A DNA stretch of 64,000 nucleotides, from positions 186,001 to 250,000 of the forward strand of contig NZ_LMCM01000007.1 in the NCBI RefSeq assembly GCF_001426245.1. Reading direction: 5' to 3'. The position numbers were made by a program, and so were the translations under genes. This DNA is from Phycicoccus sp. Root101 (GTDB lineage Bacteria > Actinomycetota > Actinomycetes > Actinomycetales > Dermatophilaceae). This document shows, one piece after another, positions 1 to 7,910 of the stretch; within the stretch, counting starts at the first letter, position 1, and every line of letters begins with the position of its first letter. The notes below the pieces were generated by a model, which searched no databases, was not told the origin of the DNA, and saw only the letters and a list, made by a program, of their open reading frames with translations.

Positions 1-868
1 CGACGTAGCGAGCGGTCATCACGTCGTCCCAGCCCACGACCGCGACGTCCTCGGGGACGCGCAGCACGCTGCCGCGCAGCCGCACCATGACGGCGAGGGC
101 GAGCTCGTCGTTGGCACAGACGAGGGCATCGGCCTCGAGGTCACCGCGCAGCAGGCGGTCGGCGAGGGCGGTGCCGTCGTCCTCGCGCAGCGCCACGGGC
201 ACGGCCTCCGCCGCCACGATCCCGGCCGCGGCGTGGGCGGCGACGAACCCGGCATACCGGTCGCGGATGTCGGGACCGGACGCGGGGTCACCGACGAACA
301 GGACGCGACGGCGACCGTGGCGCAGGACGTGCTCGGTGATCTCGCGGGCGCTGGAGGTGTTCTCCGAGCGGACCGTGTCGACGTCGGCGCTCTCGTCACC
401 GGCGATGAGGACGACCGGCTTGCTGCCACCGAGGGCCGTCACCGTCTCGTCGGGGATCGCGGACGAGCCGAGCATCGCGAGGCCGTCGACGCGGGTCGCC
501 AGCTTCCGCACGGCTCGGGGCAGGTCGGCCTTGCCCTCGGCGAGCATCAGGACGACGCTCTGCCCGAGCTCGGCGGCACGGTACTCGAAGCCCATGAGGA
601 GCTCGGAGTAGTAGGGACCGGAGAGCTCGGGGAGGACGAGGCCATGGGCCTCGTGGTGCCGCACGGCGAGGCTCCGGGCGGCAGCCAGTGGCACGTAGCG
701 CAGCTCCTCGGCGGCCTCGAGCACCCGCTTGCGGGTCTTCTCGGAGACGGCCTGGGAGCCCTGCAGCACGCGGGACACCGAGGCGATCGAGACGCCGGCG
801 CGCTCGGCGACGGAGTAGATCGTCGCCCCCGCGGGGTGTCTCGTCGGGTGTCCCGAACTGGTGGCCAT
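1..868 (-). CDS. LacI-family transcriptional regulator, C-terminus cut by window edge
   Basis: The minus strand is open from ATG at 868 to base 1. The first 289 codons show the LacI layout. An N-terminal helix-turn-helix at residues 15-40 reads IYSVAERAGVSIASVSRVL, followed by the hinge RKRVLEAAEELRYVP. A periplasmic-binding-protein-like sugar sensor then includes ARSLAVRHHEAHGLVLPEL and, near the edge, CANDELALAVMV and VVGWDDV. A GGAAGG ribosome site precedes the ATG, and a LacI-type palindrome lies 17 bases upstream, so autoregulation is likely. It sits beside the polyol operon but a separate SorC regulator is closer, so its sugar is unknown. The 3' end lies outside the window. Confidence 0.9.
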   Translation of the reverse strand, partial: MATSSGHPTRHPAGATIYSVAERAGVSIASVSRVLQGSQAVSEKTRKRVLEAAEELRYVPLAAARSLAVRHHEAHGLVLPELSGPYYSELLMGFEYRAAELGQSVVLMLAEGKADLPRAVRKLATRVDGLAMLGSSAIPDETVTALGGSKPVVLIAGDESADVDTVRSENTSSAREITEHVLRHGRRRVLFVGDPASGPDIRDRYAGFVAAHAAAGIVAAEAVPVALREDDGTALADRLLRGDLEADALVCANDELALAVMVRLRGSVLRVPEDVAVVGWDDVMTARYV

Positions 869-884
869 CAGGCTGCCTTCCTCG

Positions 885-900
885 TTGAAAGCGCTTACAA
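885..900. promoter_or_regulatory. LacI-type operator
   Basis: TTGAAAGCGCTTACAA is a near-perfect palindrome around the CG centre (AAAGCGCTT core) typical of LacI/GalR-family operators. It lies just upstream of the LacI-type gene starting at 868, which suggests autoregulation. Confidence 0.8.
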
Positions 901-1012
901 ATCTGTTTCGACCATGCCAGAGGACAGGCGACTGCGCAAGGCCCCGGGCGTGTCGGGACGCCCTGACGGCCCGGCGCCGACCTCGCCTCCTGAGCAGCTG
1001 GGGACGCGGAGG

Positions 1013-1969
1013 TCAGTCGGCCAGGAGGCTGTCGGCGAGCTCGTGGTCGACGACGAGGCCCTGGACGAGGCGGCCCTCGAGGGCCGCCCGGACCGCGGCG
1101 CCCTTGGCCCGGCCGGAGGCCACCGCGATGACCTCCGGTATGCCGCTCAGGGCTTCCGCGTCGATGGTGATCAGGCGCGCAGCGACCTTGGGGCGCAAGG
1201 GTTTTCCGTCTGCATCGAAGAAGACGCCGGCCAGCTCGCCGACCACCCCGCGACTCGCGAGGTCGAGCTGCTCGGCCGCGTCGAGCAGGTCGTGAATGGT
1301 GGACCCGCCAGCGCTCCAGTGCCCGATCCCGACGACCGCCTTGGTCACCGCCGAGGCCCGCGCCAAACCCTCCGCGACGGCGGGTTGGCGGCGCAGGGCG
1401 TCGGCGCTGGCCTTGGTGTCGAGGACGAACGGCGCGTAGAAGACACGGGCTTTCCCACCCCCGAGACGAGCCGCCCGCCGCACGATGTCGACGGCGCTGC
1501 TGTCGAAGTCCGGCAGCGCGATCGCCCCCGTCAGCTGCACCACCTCGACCCGCGGCAGGGACGTCAGGGCGCCCACCATGGCGTGCACGTTGCGCGACCA
1601 CGGCAGCCCCAGGACGTCGTCCTCGACGAGCACCTCCGACAGGAGGTCGGCCGCGGCCTTTCCCAGCTGCTGCCGGACCGCGCCCGGGTCGGCGTCGGCG
1701 GTGTCCACGACGACGGCGTGGGCGAGGCCGAAGCGCTCCTGCAGGCGGGCGGAGGCATCCACGTCGAGCGAGCCCTGGCGGACGATCTCGATCCGCACCA
1801 GGCCGCGGTCGCGGGCCGACTCGAGCAGCCGGGCGACCTTGAAGCGACTGATCCCGAGCTCGTCGGCGATCTCCACCTTCGACCGGTGGTGCAGGTAGTG
1901 GCGGCGGGCCACGGCAGCGAGCAGCACCAGCTCGGCGGGTCCGTCCTGCGCCATGTCGCCCATCCTCAC
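1013..1969 (-). CDS. SorC/DeoR-type sugar-binding transcriptional regulator
   Basis: The protein is about 318 residues. The N-terminal winged helix contains YLHHRSKVEIADELGISRFKVARLLE (shown in pieces: SKVEIADELGISRFKVARLL), the SorC-family signature. The C-terminal domain has the sugar-phosphate sensor features GLPWSRNVHAMVGALT and VVGIGHWSAGGSTIHDLL. It is transcribed divergently from the polyol transport operon at 2081 and is its most likely regulator, sensing a phosphorylated intermediate such as xylulose phosphate (inference). The GTG at 1969 gives the longest frame; ATG at 1963 or 1954 are alternatives. No clear ribosome site decides between them. Confidence 0.85.
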   Translation of the reverse strand: MRMGDMAQDGPAELVLLAAVARRHYLHHRSKVEIADELGISRFKVARLLESARDRGLVRIEIVRQGSLDVDASARLQERFGLAHAVVVDTADADPGAVRQQLGKAAADLLSEVLVEDDVLGLPWSRNVHAMVGALTSLPRVEVVQLTGAIALPDFDSSAVDIVRRAARLGGGKARVFYAPFVLDTKASADALRRQPAVAEGLARASAVTKAVVGIGHWSAGGSTIHDLLDAAEQLDLASRGVVGELAGVFFDADGKPLRPKVAARLITIDAEALSGIPEVIAVASGRAKGAAVRAALEGRLVQGLVVDHELADSLLAD

Positions 1970-1971
1970 CG

Positions 1972-2000
1972 TTGACAGGTACCGGGTGCGTCGATTTACT
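1972..2000 (+). promoter_or_regulatory. Housekeeping-type promoter of the polyol operon
   Basis: A perfect -35 TTGACA at 1972-1977 and a -10 TTTACT at 1995-2000 are separated by 17 bases, pointing toward the binding-protein gene. Transcription would start near 2007, leaving a leader of about 75 bases that contains the 2023-2042 palindrome. This is the only consensus -35 I found in the window. Confidence 0.7.
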
Positions 2001-2008
2001 CAAGGTAC

Positions 2009-2052
2009 TCGTTTGGGCATCATCGCGCTCATATGAGCGCGAGTCAAACGAG
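2009..2052. promoter_or_regulatory. Nested inverted repeats, probable SorC operator
   Basis: A perfect 20-bp palindrome TCGCGCTCATATGAGCGCGA occupies 2023-2042. It is flanked by an outer inverted repeat, CTCGTTTG at 2009-2016 and CAAACGAG at 2045-2052. The whole array begins just after the predicted transcription start, so a bound repressor would block transcription of the polyol operon. The SorC-type protein encoded next door is the obvious ligand (inference). Confidence 0.7.
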
Positions 2053-2080
2053 AGCCGTCAAAGGCGACGGAGGAGGACGC

Positions 2081-3445
2081 GTGCGTAGTCGAAACTCCCG
2101 GGCCGCGCTGGTCGCATCAGCGATCGGCCTGGCCCTCAGCCTCTCGGCGTGTGCCGGGTGGGGCGGCGGCGGAGTCGGCGGCGGTGGGGCGGACAGCATC
2201 AACGTGCTGATGGTCAACAACCCGCAGATGGTCGACCTGCAGAAGCTCACCGCCGAGAACTTCACGAAGAAGACCGGGATCCGGGTCAACTACACCGTGC
2301 TCCCCGAGAACGACGTCCGCGACAAGATCAGCCAGGAGTTCTCCAGCCAGGCCGGCCAGTACGACGTCGCCTCCCTGAGCAACTTCGAGATCCCGATCTA
2401 CGCCAAGGCCAAGTGGATCGCGCCCCTGGACGAGTACCTCGCCAAGGACACGGCCTTCGACCAGGGCGACATCCTCAAGCCGATGACCACCTCGTTGTCC
2501 AGCGACGGCAAGGTCTACGGCGAGCCCTTCTACGGCGAGTCGTCCTTCCTCATGTACCGCAAGGACGTGCTGGAGAAGAAGGGCATCACCATGCCGGCGA
2601 AACCGACCTGGCAGGAGGTCGCCGACATCGCCGCCAAGGTCGACGGCGCCGAGCCCGGCATGAAGGGCATCTGCCTGCGCGGGCAGCCCGGCTGGGGCCA
2701 GATCTTCGCTCCCCTGACCACGGTGGTCAACACCTTCGGCGGGACGTGGTTCGAGAAGAACTGGACCCCCGGTGTGAGCTCCCCCGAGTTCAAGCAGGCC
2801 GTCCAGTTCTACGTCGACCTCGTCCGCGCCCATGGGGAGAAGGGCGCGCCGCAGGCGGGCTTCACCGAGTGCCTCAACAACCTCGTCCAGGGCAACGTGG
2901 CCATGTGGTACGACGCCACCTCGGCCGCCGGCTCACTCGAGGCGGACGACTCGCCCACCAAGGGCAAGTTCGGCTACGCCCCCGCCCCCGTGGTCAAGAC
3001 CGACAGCGCCGGGTGGCTCTACGCCTGGTCGTGGTCCATCCAGCAGGCCAGCACCAAGAAGGACAACGCCTGGAAGTTCATCTCCTGGGCGAGCAGCAAG
3101 GAGTACGAGGAGCTCGTGGGCTCCCAGCTCGGCTGGACCAAGGTGCCTGCCGGCAAGCGGGCCTCCACCTACGAGAACGCCGACTACCTCAAGGTCGCGT
3201 CGGCCTTCGCCGAGCCGACCAGGTCCGCCATCGAGGCCGCCGACCCGGAGAACCCGGGAGCCCAGCCGCGACCGGCGATCGGGATCCAGTTCGTCGACAT
3301 CCCCGAGTTCCCGGACCTCGGCACGCAGGTCAGCCAGGACGTGAGCTCGGCGATCGCCGGAAAGACCACCGTCAACGAGGCCCTCGACAAGGGCCAACAG
3401 CTCGCCGAGGACGTCGCCGAGCGCTACCAGTCGAGGGGGCAGTGA
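2081..3445 (+). CDS. ABC sugar/polyol-binding lipoprotein
   Basis: Extracellular solute-binding protein family 1, 454 residues, the substrate-capturing subunit of an ABC importer. The N-terminus is a lipoprotein signal: basic RSRNSR, a hydrophobic stretch, then the lipobox LSAC followed by a Gly-rich linker. The mature part has family features such as NFTKKTGIRVNYTVLPEN and MYRKDVLEKKGITMP. GTG at 2081 is chosen because GGAGGAGG lies just upstream and the signal peptide starts there; an in-frame ATG at 2033 would lie within the operator and add a non-signal extension. First gene of the operon; its stop overlaps the next start by one base. Relatedness to sorbitol/mannitol (SmoE/MtlE) binding proteins is my reading of context. 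Confidence 0.92.
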   Translation: MRSRNSRAALVASAIGLALSLSACAGWGGGGVGGGGADSINVLMVNNPQMVDLQKLTAENFTKKTGIRVNYTVLPENDVRDKISQEFSSQAGQYDVASLSNFEIPIYAKAKWIAPLDEYLAKDTAFDQGDILKPMTTSLSSDGKVYGEPFYGESSFLMYRKDVLEKKGITMPAKPTWQEVADIAAKVDGAEPGMKGICLRGQPGWGQIFAPLTTVVNTFGGTWFEKNWTPGVSSPEFKQAVQFYVDLVRAHGEKGAPQAGFTECLNNLVQGNVAMWYDATSAAGSLEADDSPTKGKFGYAPAPVVKTDSAGWLYAWSWSIQQASTKKDNAWKFISWASSKEYEELVGSQLGWTKVPAGKRASTYENADYLKVASAFAEPTRSAIEAADPENPGAQPRPAIGIQFVDIPEFPDLGTQVSQDVSSAIAGKTTVNEALDKGQQLAEDVAERYQSRGQ

Positions 3446-4389
3446 TGTCGTCGAGCACCGCAACGAGACCGCCGACCGAGCAGGTCCGCAACCCCGAGCC
3501 CAGCAAGGCCCTGCGCCGTTCGGGCGACTGGGCGCGCAGGGCGCCCCTGCTGCCGGCCCTGATCTTCGTGATCGTCATGACGCAGCTGCCCTTCGTGGCG
3601 ACCCTGGTCATCTCGTTCATGAACTGGAACGCCTACTACCCGGACGAGCGCGGCTTCACCGGGTTCGACAACTTCGCCCGCGTCTTCACCGACACCAACA
3701 CGCGCCAGGCCGTGTTCGTCACGATCCTGCTCACCGTCTCCGTCGTACTGGTCAGCCTGGTGCTGGGACTCGGCATCGCGCTCCTGCTGGACCGCAAGTT
3801 CCGGGGCCAGGGCATCGTCCGCACGATGATGATCACGCCGTTCCTCATCGTCCCCGTGGCCGCGGCACTGCTGTGGAAGCACGCGCTCTACAACCCGGAG
3901 TACGGACTGTTCAACGGGCTGCTCAAGACGGTGTTCGGGGACAACGCCCCCCAGCCGGACTGGATCACCAACAACCCGCTCATCGCGATCATCGCGGCGC
4001 TCGTCTGGCAGTGGACGCCGTTCATGATGCTCATCCTGCTCGCCGGCCTGCAGAGCCGGCCGCTGGACGTCGTCGAGGCCGCCCGCATCGACGGCGCGGG
4101 AGCCTGGCAGATCTTCCGCTCGATGACCCTGCCGCACCTGCGCCAGTACATCGAGCTGTCGGGTCTGCTCGGCGCCATCTACGTGGTGCAGAACTTCGAC
4201 CACGTCTTCACCATCACCAGCGGTGGTCTGGGCACGGCCAACCTGCCGTACTTCATCTACCAGACCTTCTACACCGCCCAGGACTACGGACGGGCCTCCG
4301 CGGCCGGCGTCGTCGTGGTGATCGGCACGATCCTCATCGCGACCGCAGCCCTGCGCACCGCGTTCAGCCTGTTCAAGGAGGAGTCCTGA
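3445..4389 (+). CDS. ABC polyol transporter permease (SmoF/MtlF type)
   Basis: Membrane subunit of the importer, 314 residues with about six membrane segments beginning at LLPALIFVIVMTQLPFVATL. The cytoplasmic EAA loop, which contacts the ATPase, is seen as EAARIDGAGAWQIFRSMTLP around residue 210. ATG at 3445 overlaps the TGA of the binding protein, so translation is coupled. Typical length and topology for MalF-like permeases of the carbohydrate uptake 1 family. Confidence 0.93.
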   Translation: MSSSTATRPPTEQVRNPEPSKALRRSGDWARRAPLLPALIFVIVMTQLPFVATLVISFMNWNAYYPDERGFTGFDNFARVFTDTNTRQAVFVTILLTVSVVLVSLVLGLGIALLLDRKFRGQGIVRTMMITPFLIVPVAAALLWKHALYNPEYGLFNGLLKTVFGDNAPQPDWITNNPLIAIIAALVWQWTPFMMLILLAGLQSRPLDVVEAARIDGAGAWQIFRSMTLPHLRQYIELSGLLGAIYVVQNFDHVFTITSGGLGTANLPYFIYQTFYTAQDYGRASAAGVVVVIGTILIATAALRTAFSLFKEES

Positions 4390-5285
4390 TGAGCACCACC
4401 ACCTCGAGCACCGGGACCTCGGACGCGGGGACGTCCTCCGGCACTCCGCGCCATACCGAGGTCCGGCACGCGAAGCCGCCACGCTCCGGGATCCTGCTGT
4501 CCGGCGCAGCCTGGGTGATCGGGTTCCTGTTCGCCCTCCCCGTCCTGTGGATGATCCTCACGTCGTTCCACAACGAGAACGACGCCGCCAAGAACCCCCC
4601 TGACGTGTTCGCGCCGTTGTCCCTCGACGGTTACCGCTCCTTCTTCGACGCAGGACCCTGGCCGCCCCTGCTCAACTCCCTCACGGCGAGCATCCTGTCG
4701 ACGGCGCTGGTGCTCCTGCTCGCCTTCCCGGCGGCCTACGCCCTGTCGATCCGTCCGGTGAAGAAGTGGACGGACGTGCTGTTCTTCTTCCTCTCCACCA
4801 AGATGCTGCCGATCGTGGCCGGCATCCTCCCGCTCTACCTCTTCGCGCAGAAGGTGGGCCTGCTCGACAACATCTGGTGGCTGATCCTGCTCTACACCTC
4901 GATGAACCTGCCGATCGCGATCTGGATGCTGCGCTCGTTCCTCGCCGAGGTGCCGGTGGAGATGCTCGAGGCGGCCTCGGTCGACGGGGCGTCCCTCACC
5001 CGGACGCTCAAGGACATCGTCGCCCCGGTGGTCATGCCGGGGATCGCCTCGGCAGCACTGATCTGCTTCATCTTCAGCTGGAACGAGCTGCTCCTGGCCC
5101 GCGTGCTGACCAGCACGGTGGCGGGAACGGCGCCGGTGTTCTTGACTGGGTTCGTGACCAGTCAGGGCCTGTTCCTCGCCAAGGTCTGCGCAGCGTCGTT
5201 CGTGGTGTCGCTCCCGGTGCTGGCCGCCGGGTTCGCCGCGCAGGACAAGCTCGTGCAGGGCCTGTCGATGGGGGCCGTCAAGTAA
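4389..5285 (+). CDS. ABC polyol transporter permease (SmoG/MtlG type)
   Basis: Second membrane subunit, 298 residues, MalG-like. A Ser/Thr-rich N-terminal tail of about 35 residues precedes the first membrane segment. The EAA motif is EAASVDGASLTRTLKDIVAP. The ATG overlaps the previous stop by one base, and the stop overlaps the next start by one base. No ATP-binding subunit is encoded in the operon, so the importer must borrow a shared MsmK/MsiK-type ATPase from elsewhere (known for many actinobacterial sugar importers; inference here). Confidence 0.93.
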   Translation: MSTTTSSTGTSDAGTSSGTPRHTEVRHAKPPRSGILLSGAAWVIGFLFALPVLWMILTSFHNENDAAKNPPDVFAPLSLDGYRSFFDAGPWPPLLNSLTASILSTALVLLLAFPAAYALSIRPVKKWTDVLFFFLSTKMLPIVAGILPLYLFAQKVGLLDNIWWLILLYTSMNLPIAIWMLRSFLAEVPVEMLEAASVDGASLTRTLKDIVAPVVMPGIASAALICFIFSWNELLLARVLTSTVAGTAPVFLTGFVTSQGLFLAKVCAASFVVSLPVLAAGFAAQDKLVQGLSMGAVK

Positions 5286-6796
5286 TGGGGACCACGCCCG
5301 TCCGGCTCGCCGAGGCCCACCTCGGCGAGCTGGACCCCCGGGTGGCCCGCCCGGCCTACGACCGGTCGCAGGTGACGGCGGGCATCGTCCACTTCGGCGT
5401 GGGCGGGTTCCACCGCGCCCACCAGGCGATGTACCTCGACGCCCTGATGAACGACGGCGAGGCCCTGGACTGGGGGTTGTGCGGGGTTGGGGCGCTCCCC
5501 CACGACCGCCGCATCATCGACACGCTCAAGGCCCAGGACGGCCTCTACACGCTCGTCGTCAAGCACCCGGACGGTCGGCGCGAGCCCCGGGTCATCGGGT
5601 CGGTGGTGGAGCTCCTGTTCGCCCCCGACGACCCGCAGGCCGTGGTCGACCGGCTCGTCGACGAACGCACCCGCATCGTGTCGCTGACCATCACGGAGGG
5701 CGGCTACCTCGTCAACCAGGTGACGGGGGAGTTCGACGCCGATGACCCGTCGATCCAGGCCGACCTGGTCGACGGCGCCGTCCCCAGCACGGTCTTCGGC
5801 TACCTCACGGCTGCCCTCGCCCGGCGCCGGGACGAGGGGCGCGCGCCGTTCACCGTGATGAGCTGCGACAACCTCCCCGACAACGGCGACGTGGCCCGGC
5901 GGATGATCTGCGCGTTCGCGCGGCTCAAGGACCCGGGCCTCGCCGACTGGATGGAGACCGAGGTCGCTTTCCCCAACTGCATGGTCGACCGGATCACGCC
6001 GGTCACCGCTCCCGAGGACATCGAGCGGCTGCGCGAGGAGTTCGGCGTCCAGGACGACTGGCCCGTCGTGTGCGAGCCCTTCACCCAGTGGGCGCTCGAG
6101 GACCGGTTCGGGCAGGGGCGTCCCCCGTTCGAGGACGCCGGCGTGCAGATGGTCGAGGACGTCGTGCCGTACGAGCTGATGAAGCTGCGGCTGCTCAACG
6201 CCAGCCACCAGGCGCTGTGCTACCTCGGCCACCTCGCCGGCTACCGCTACGCCCACGAGGTCTGCCAGGACCCGTTGTTCGCCGGCTTCCTGCTCGCCTA
6301 CATGGAGCGCGAGGGCAGCCCGACCCTGCCGCCGGTGCCCGACGTCGACCTCGACGCCTACCGCCACGAGCTCGTCGCGCGGTTCGCCAACCCCGAGGTG
6401 CGCGACACGCTGGCGAGGCTCTGCGCGGAGTCCTCCGACCGCATACCGAAGTGGCTCGTGCCGGTCATCCGGGCGAACCTGCGCGACGGCGGCGTAATCG
6501 AGAGGTCCGCGCTCGTGGTGGCGTCGTGGGCGAGGTACGCCGAGGGGCGCGACGAGCAGGGGAAGCCGATCGAGGTCGTGGACCGGCTCAAGGACCGCGT
6601 CATGGCCGCGGCCGCGAGACAGGGCGAGGACCCGCTGGCGTTCATCCGGGACCGCGACCTGTTCGGGGACCTCGCCGAGGACGAACGCTTCGCCACGGCG
6701 TACACCGCTGCGCTGGAACGCTTGCACGACGTCGGCGCACGGGCAACGCTGGAGGCCCGAGCGGGCGACGACGCCCGACCGGTTCCCACCGCGTGA
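5285..6796 (+). CDS. Long-chain polyol dehydrogenase (mannitol/D-arabitol dehydrogenase family)
   Basis: An NAD-dependent oxidoreductase of 503 residues that would oxidise a polyol to its ketose in the cytoplasm. The N-terminal dinucleotide fold shows GIVHFGVGGFHRAHQAMYLD. The catalytic signature of the mannitol dehydrogenase/fructuronate reductase family is visible as KLRLLNASHQALCYLG (Lys, Asn and His of the K-x5-N-x2-H site), together with MVDRITP. With xylulokinase two genes downstream, D-arabitol to D-xylulose is an attractive reaction, but mannitol to fructose is equally compatible with the sequence. ATG overlaps the preceding TAA. Confidence 0.9.
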   Translation: MGTTPVRLAEAHLGELDPRVARPAYDRSQVTAGIVHFGVGGFHRAHQAMYLDALMNDGEALDWGLCGVGALPHDRRIIDTLKAQDGLYTLVVKHPDGRREPRVIGSVVELLFAPDDPQAVVDRLVDERTRIVSLTITEGGYLVNQVTGEFDADDPSIQADLVDGAVPSTVFGYLTAALARRRDEGRAPFTVMSCDNLPDNGDVARRMICAFARLKDPGLADWMETEVAFPNCMVDRITPVTAPEDIERLREEFGVQDDWPVVCEPFTQWALEDRFGQGRPPFEDAGVQMVEDVVPYELMKLRLLNASHQALCYLGHLAGYRYAHEVCQDPLFAGFLLAYMEREGSPTLPPVPDVDLDAYRHELVARFANPEVRDTLARLCAESSDRIPKWLVPVIRANLRDGGVIERSALVVASWARYAEGRDEQGKPIEVVDRLKDRVMAAAARQGEDPLAFIRDRDLFGDLAEDERFATAYTAALERLHDVGARATLEARAGDDARPVPTA

Positions 6797-6836
6797 CCTG
6801 TCTCGACACCCTCGAACCGACGTTGGAGAACTCCTG

Positions 6837-7910
6837 ATGCGTGCTGCCGTCCTCAACCGTCCCGGCGTGGTCGAGGTGGTGCAGCGACCCGACCCGACCC
6901 CTGCGGCGGACGAGGTCCTGGTGCGCGTCCACGCGGTCGGCGTCTGCGGGTCCGACACCCACTACTTCGACCACGGCCGGATCGGGCGGTTCGTCGTGGA
7001 GTCACCGCTCGTCCTCGGCCACGAGACGTCCGGTGTGGTCGAGGCGGTCGGTGCCGACGTGGACCCCTCACGGGTCGGCCAGCGGGTCTCCCTCGAGCCC
7101 GGGGTGCCGTGCCGGGCGTGCGAGCAGTGCCTCGCCGGGCGCTACAACCTGTGCCCCGACATGGTCTTCCACGCCACTCCCCCGGTCGACGGGTCGCTGG
7201 CGGAGCTGGTGGCGATCCACCACGCCTTCGCCCACCCTGTCCCGGACAGCGTGAGCGACGAGGCCGCCGCCCTGCTCGAACCGCTGTCCGTCGGCGTCTG
7301 GGCCTGCCACAAGGGCGGGGTCGGTCCGGGTTCCCGCGTCCTGGTCACCGGGGCCGGCCCGATCGGCCTGGTCTGCGTCCAGGTGGCCAGGGCGTCCGGC
7401 GCGAGCGAGATCGTCGTCGCCGACCTCAACCCGGACCGCCTCGCGGTCGCGAGGCAGCTGGGTGCCACCCGCACCATCAGCTCGGGGTCGGAGTCCGTCG
7501 CCGACGGGTATGCCGCGGGGCCGGCTCCCGAGGTCCTGCTCGAGTGCTCGGGGCACCCCGGCGCCACGGCGGACGGCATCCGCGCCCTGGCCCCCGCGGG
7601 CCGTGCGGTCCTCGTCGGCATGGGCGGCGACGAGATCACCCTGCCGCTGTCGACGATCCAGGAGCGCGAGCTCGTCGTGACCGGGACGTTCCGCTACGCC
7701 GGCACCTGGCCGACCGCCATCGCCTTGGCAGCCTCCGGGCAGGTGGACCTCGAACGCCTCGTCACCGGCAGGTTCGCGCTCGAGGACACCGCTGCCGCCC
7801 TGACCGCCGCCCGCGACACCGCGGGTGCCATCAAGTCGGTCATCGACCCGCGGCCGACGGCCCGGTCCGCCGCCGACCCCGCCGAGGCCGCAGGTGGCCC
7901 GCGTGGCTGA
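6837..7910 (+). CDS. Zinc-dependent polyol dehydrogenase (sorbitol/xylitol dehydrogenase-like)
   Basis: Medium-chain dehydrogenase of 357 residues. Catalytic zinc ligands are in VGVCGSDTHYFDHG and LGHETSGVVEAVG. A structural-zinc four-cysteine lobe follows: CRACEQCLAGRYNLC. The Rossmann motif is VTGAGPIGLVCVQVA. The family oxidises sorbitol to fructose or xylitol to xylulose with NAD. Forty bases separate it from the previous gene, with a GGAGAA ribosome site before the ATG. Its C-terminus overlaps the start of the xylulokinase gene, so the two are translationally coupled. Confidence 0.92.
   Translation: MRAAVLNRPGVVEVVQRPDPTPAADEVLVRVHAVGVCGSDTHYFDHGRIGRFVVESPLVLGHETSGVVEAVGADVDPSRVGQRVSLEPGVPCRACEQCLAGRYNLCPDMVFHATPPVDGSLAELVAIHHAFAHPVPDSVSDEAAALLEPLSVGVWACHKGGVGPGSRVLVTGAGPIGLVCVQVARASGASEIVVADLNPDRLAVARQLGATRTISSGSESVADGYAAGPAPEVLLECSGHPGATADGIRALAPAGRAVLVGMGGDEITLPLSTIQERELVVTGTFRYAGTWPTAIALAASGQVDLERLVTGRFALEDTAAALTAARDTAGAIKSVIDPRPTARSAADPAEAAGGPRG

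Noticed and set aside
2023-2042. Palindrome considered as a terminator
   Set aside because: It lies between a consensus promoter and the first gene, with flanking operator-like repeats, and no stop codon precedes it on the same strand.
2033-2080. ATG at 2033 as start of the binding lipoprotein
   Set aside because: It lies inside the operator palindrome, has no ribosome site, and would place 16 non-signal residues before a standard lipoprotein signal that begins at GTG 2081.
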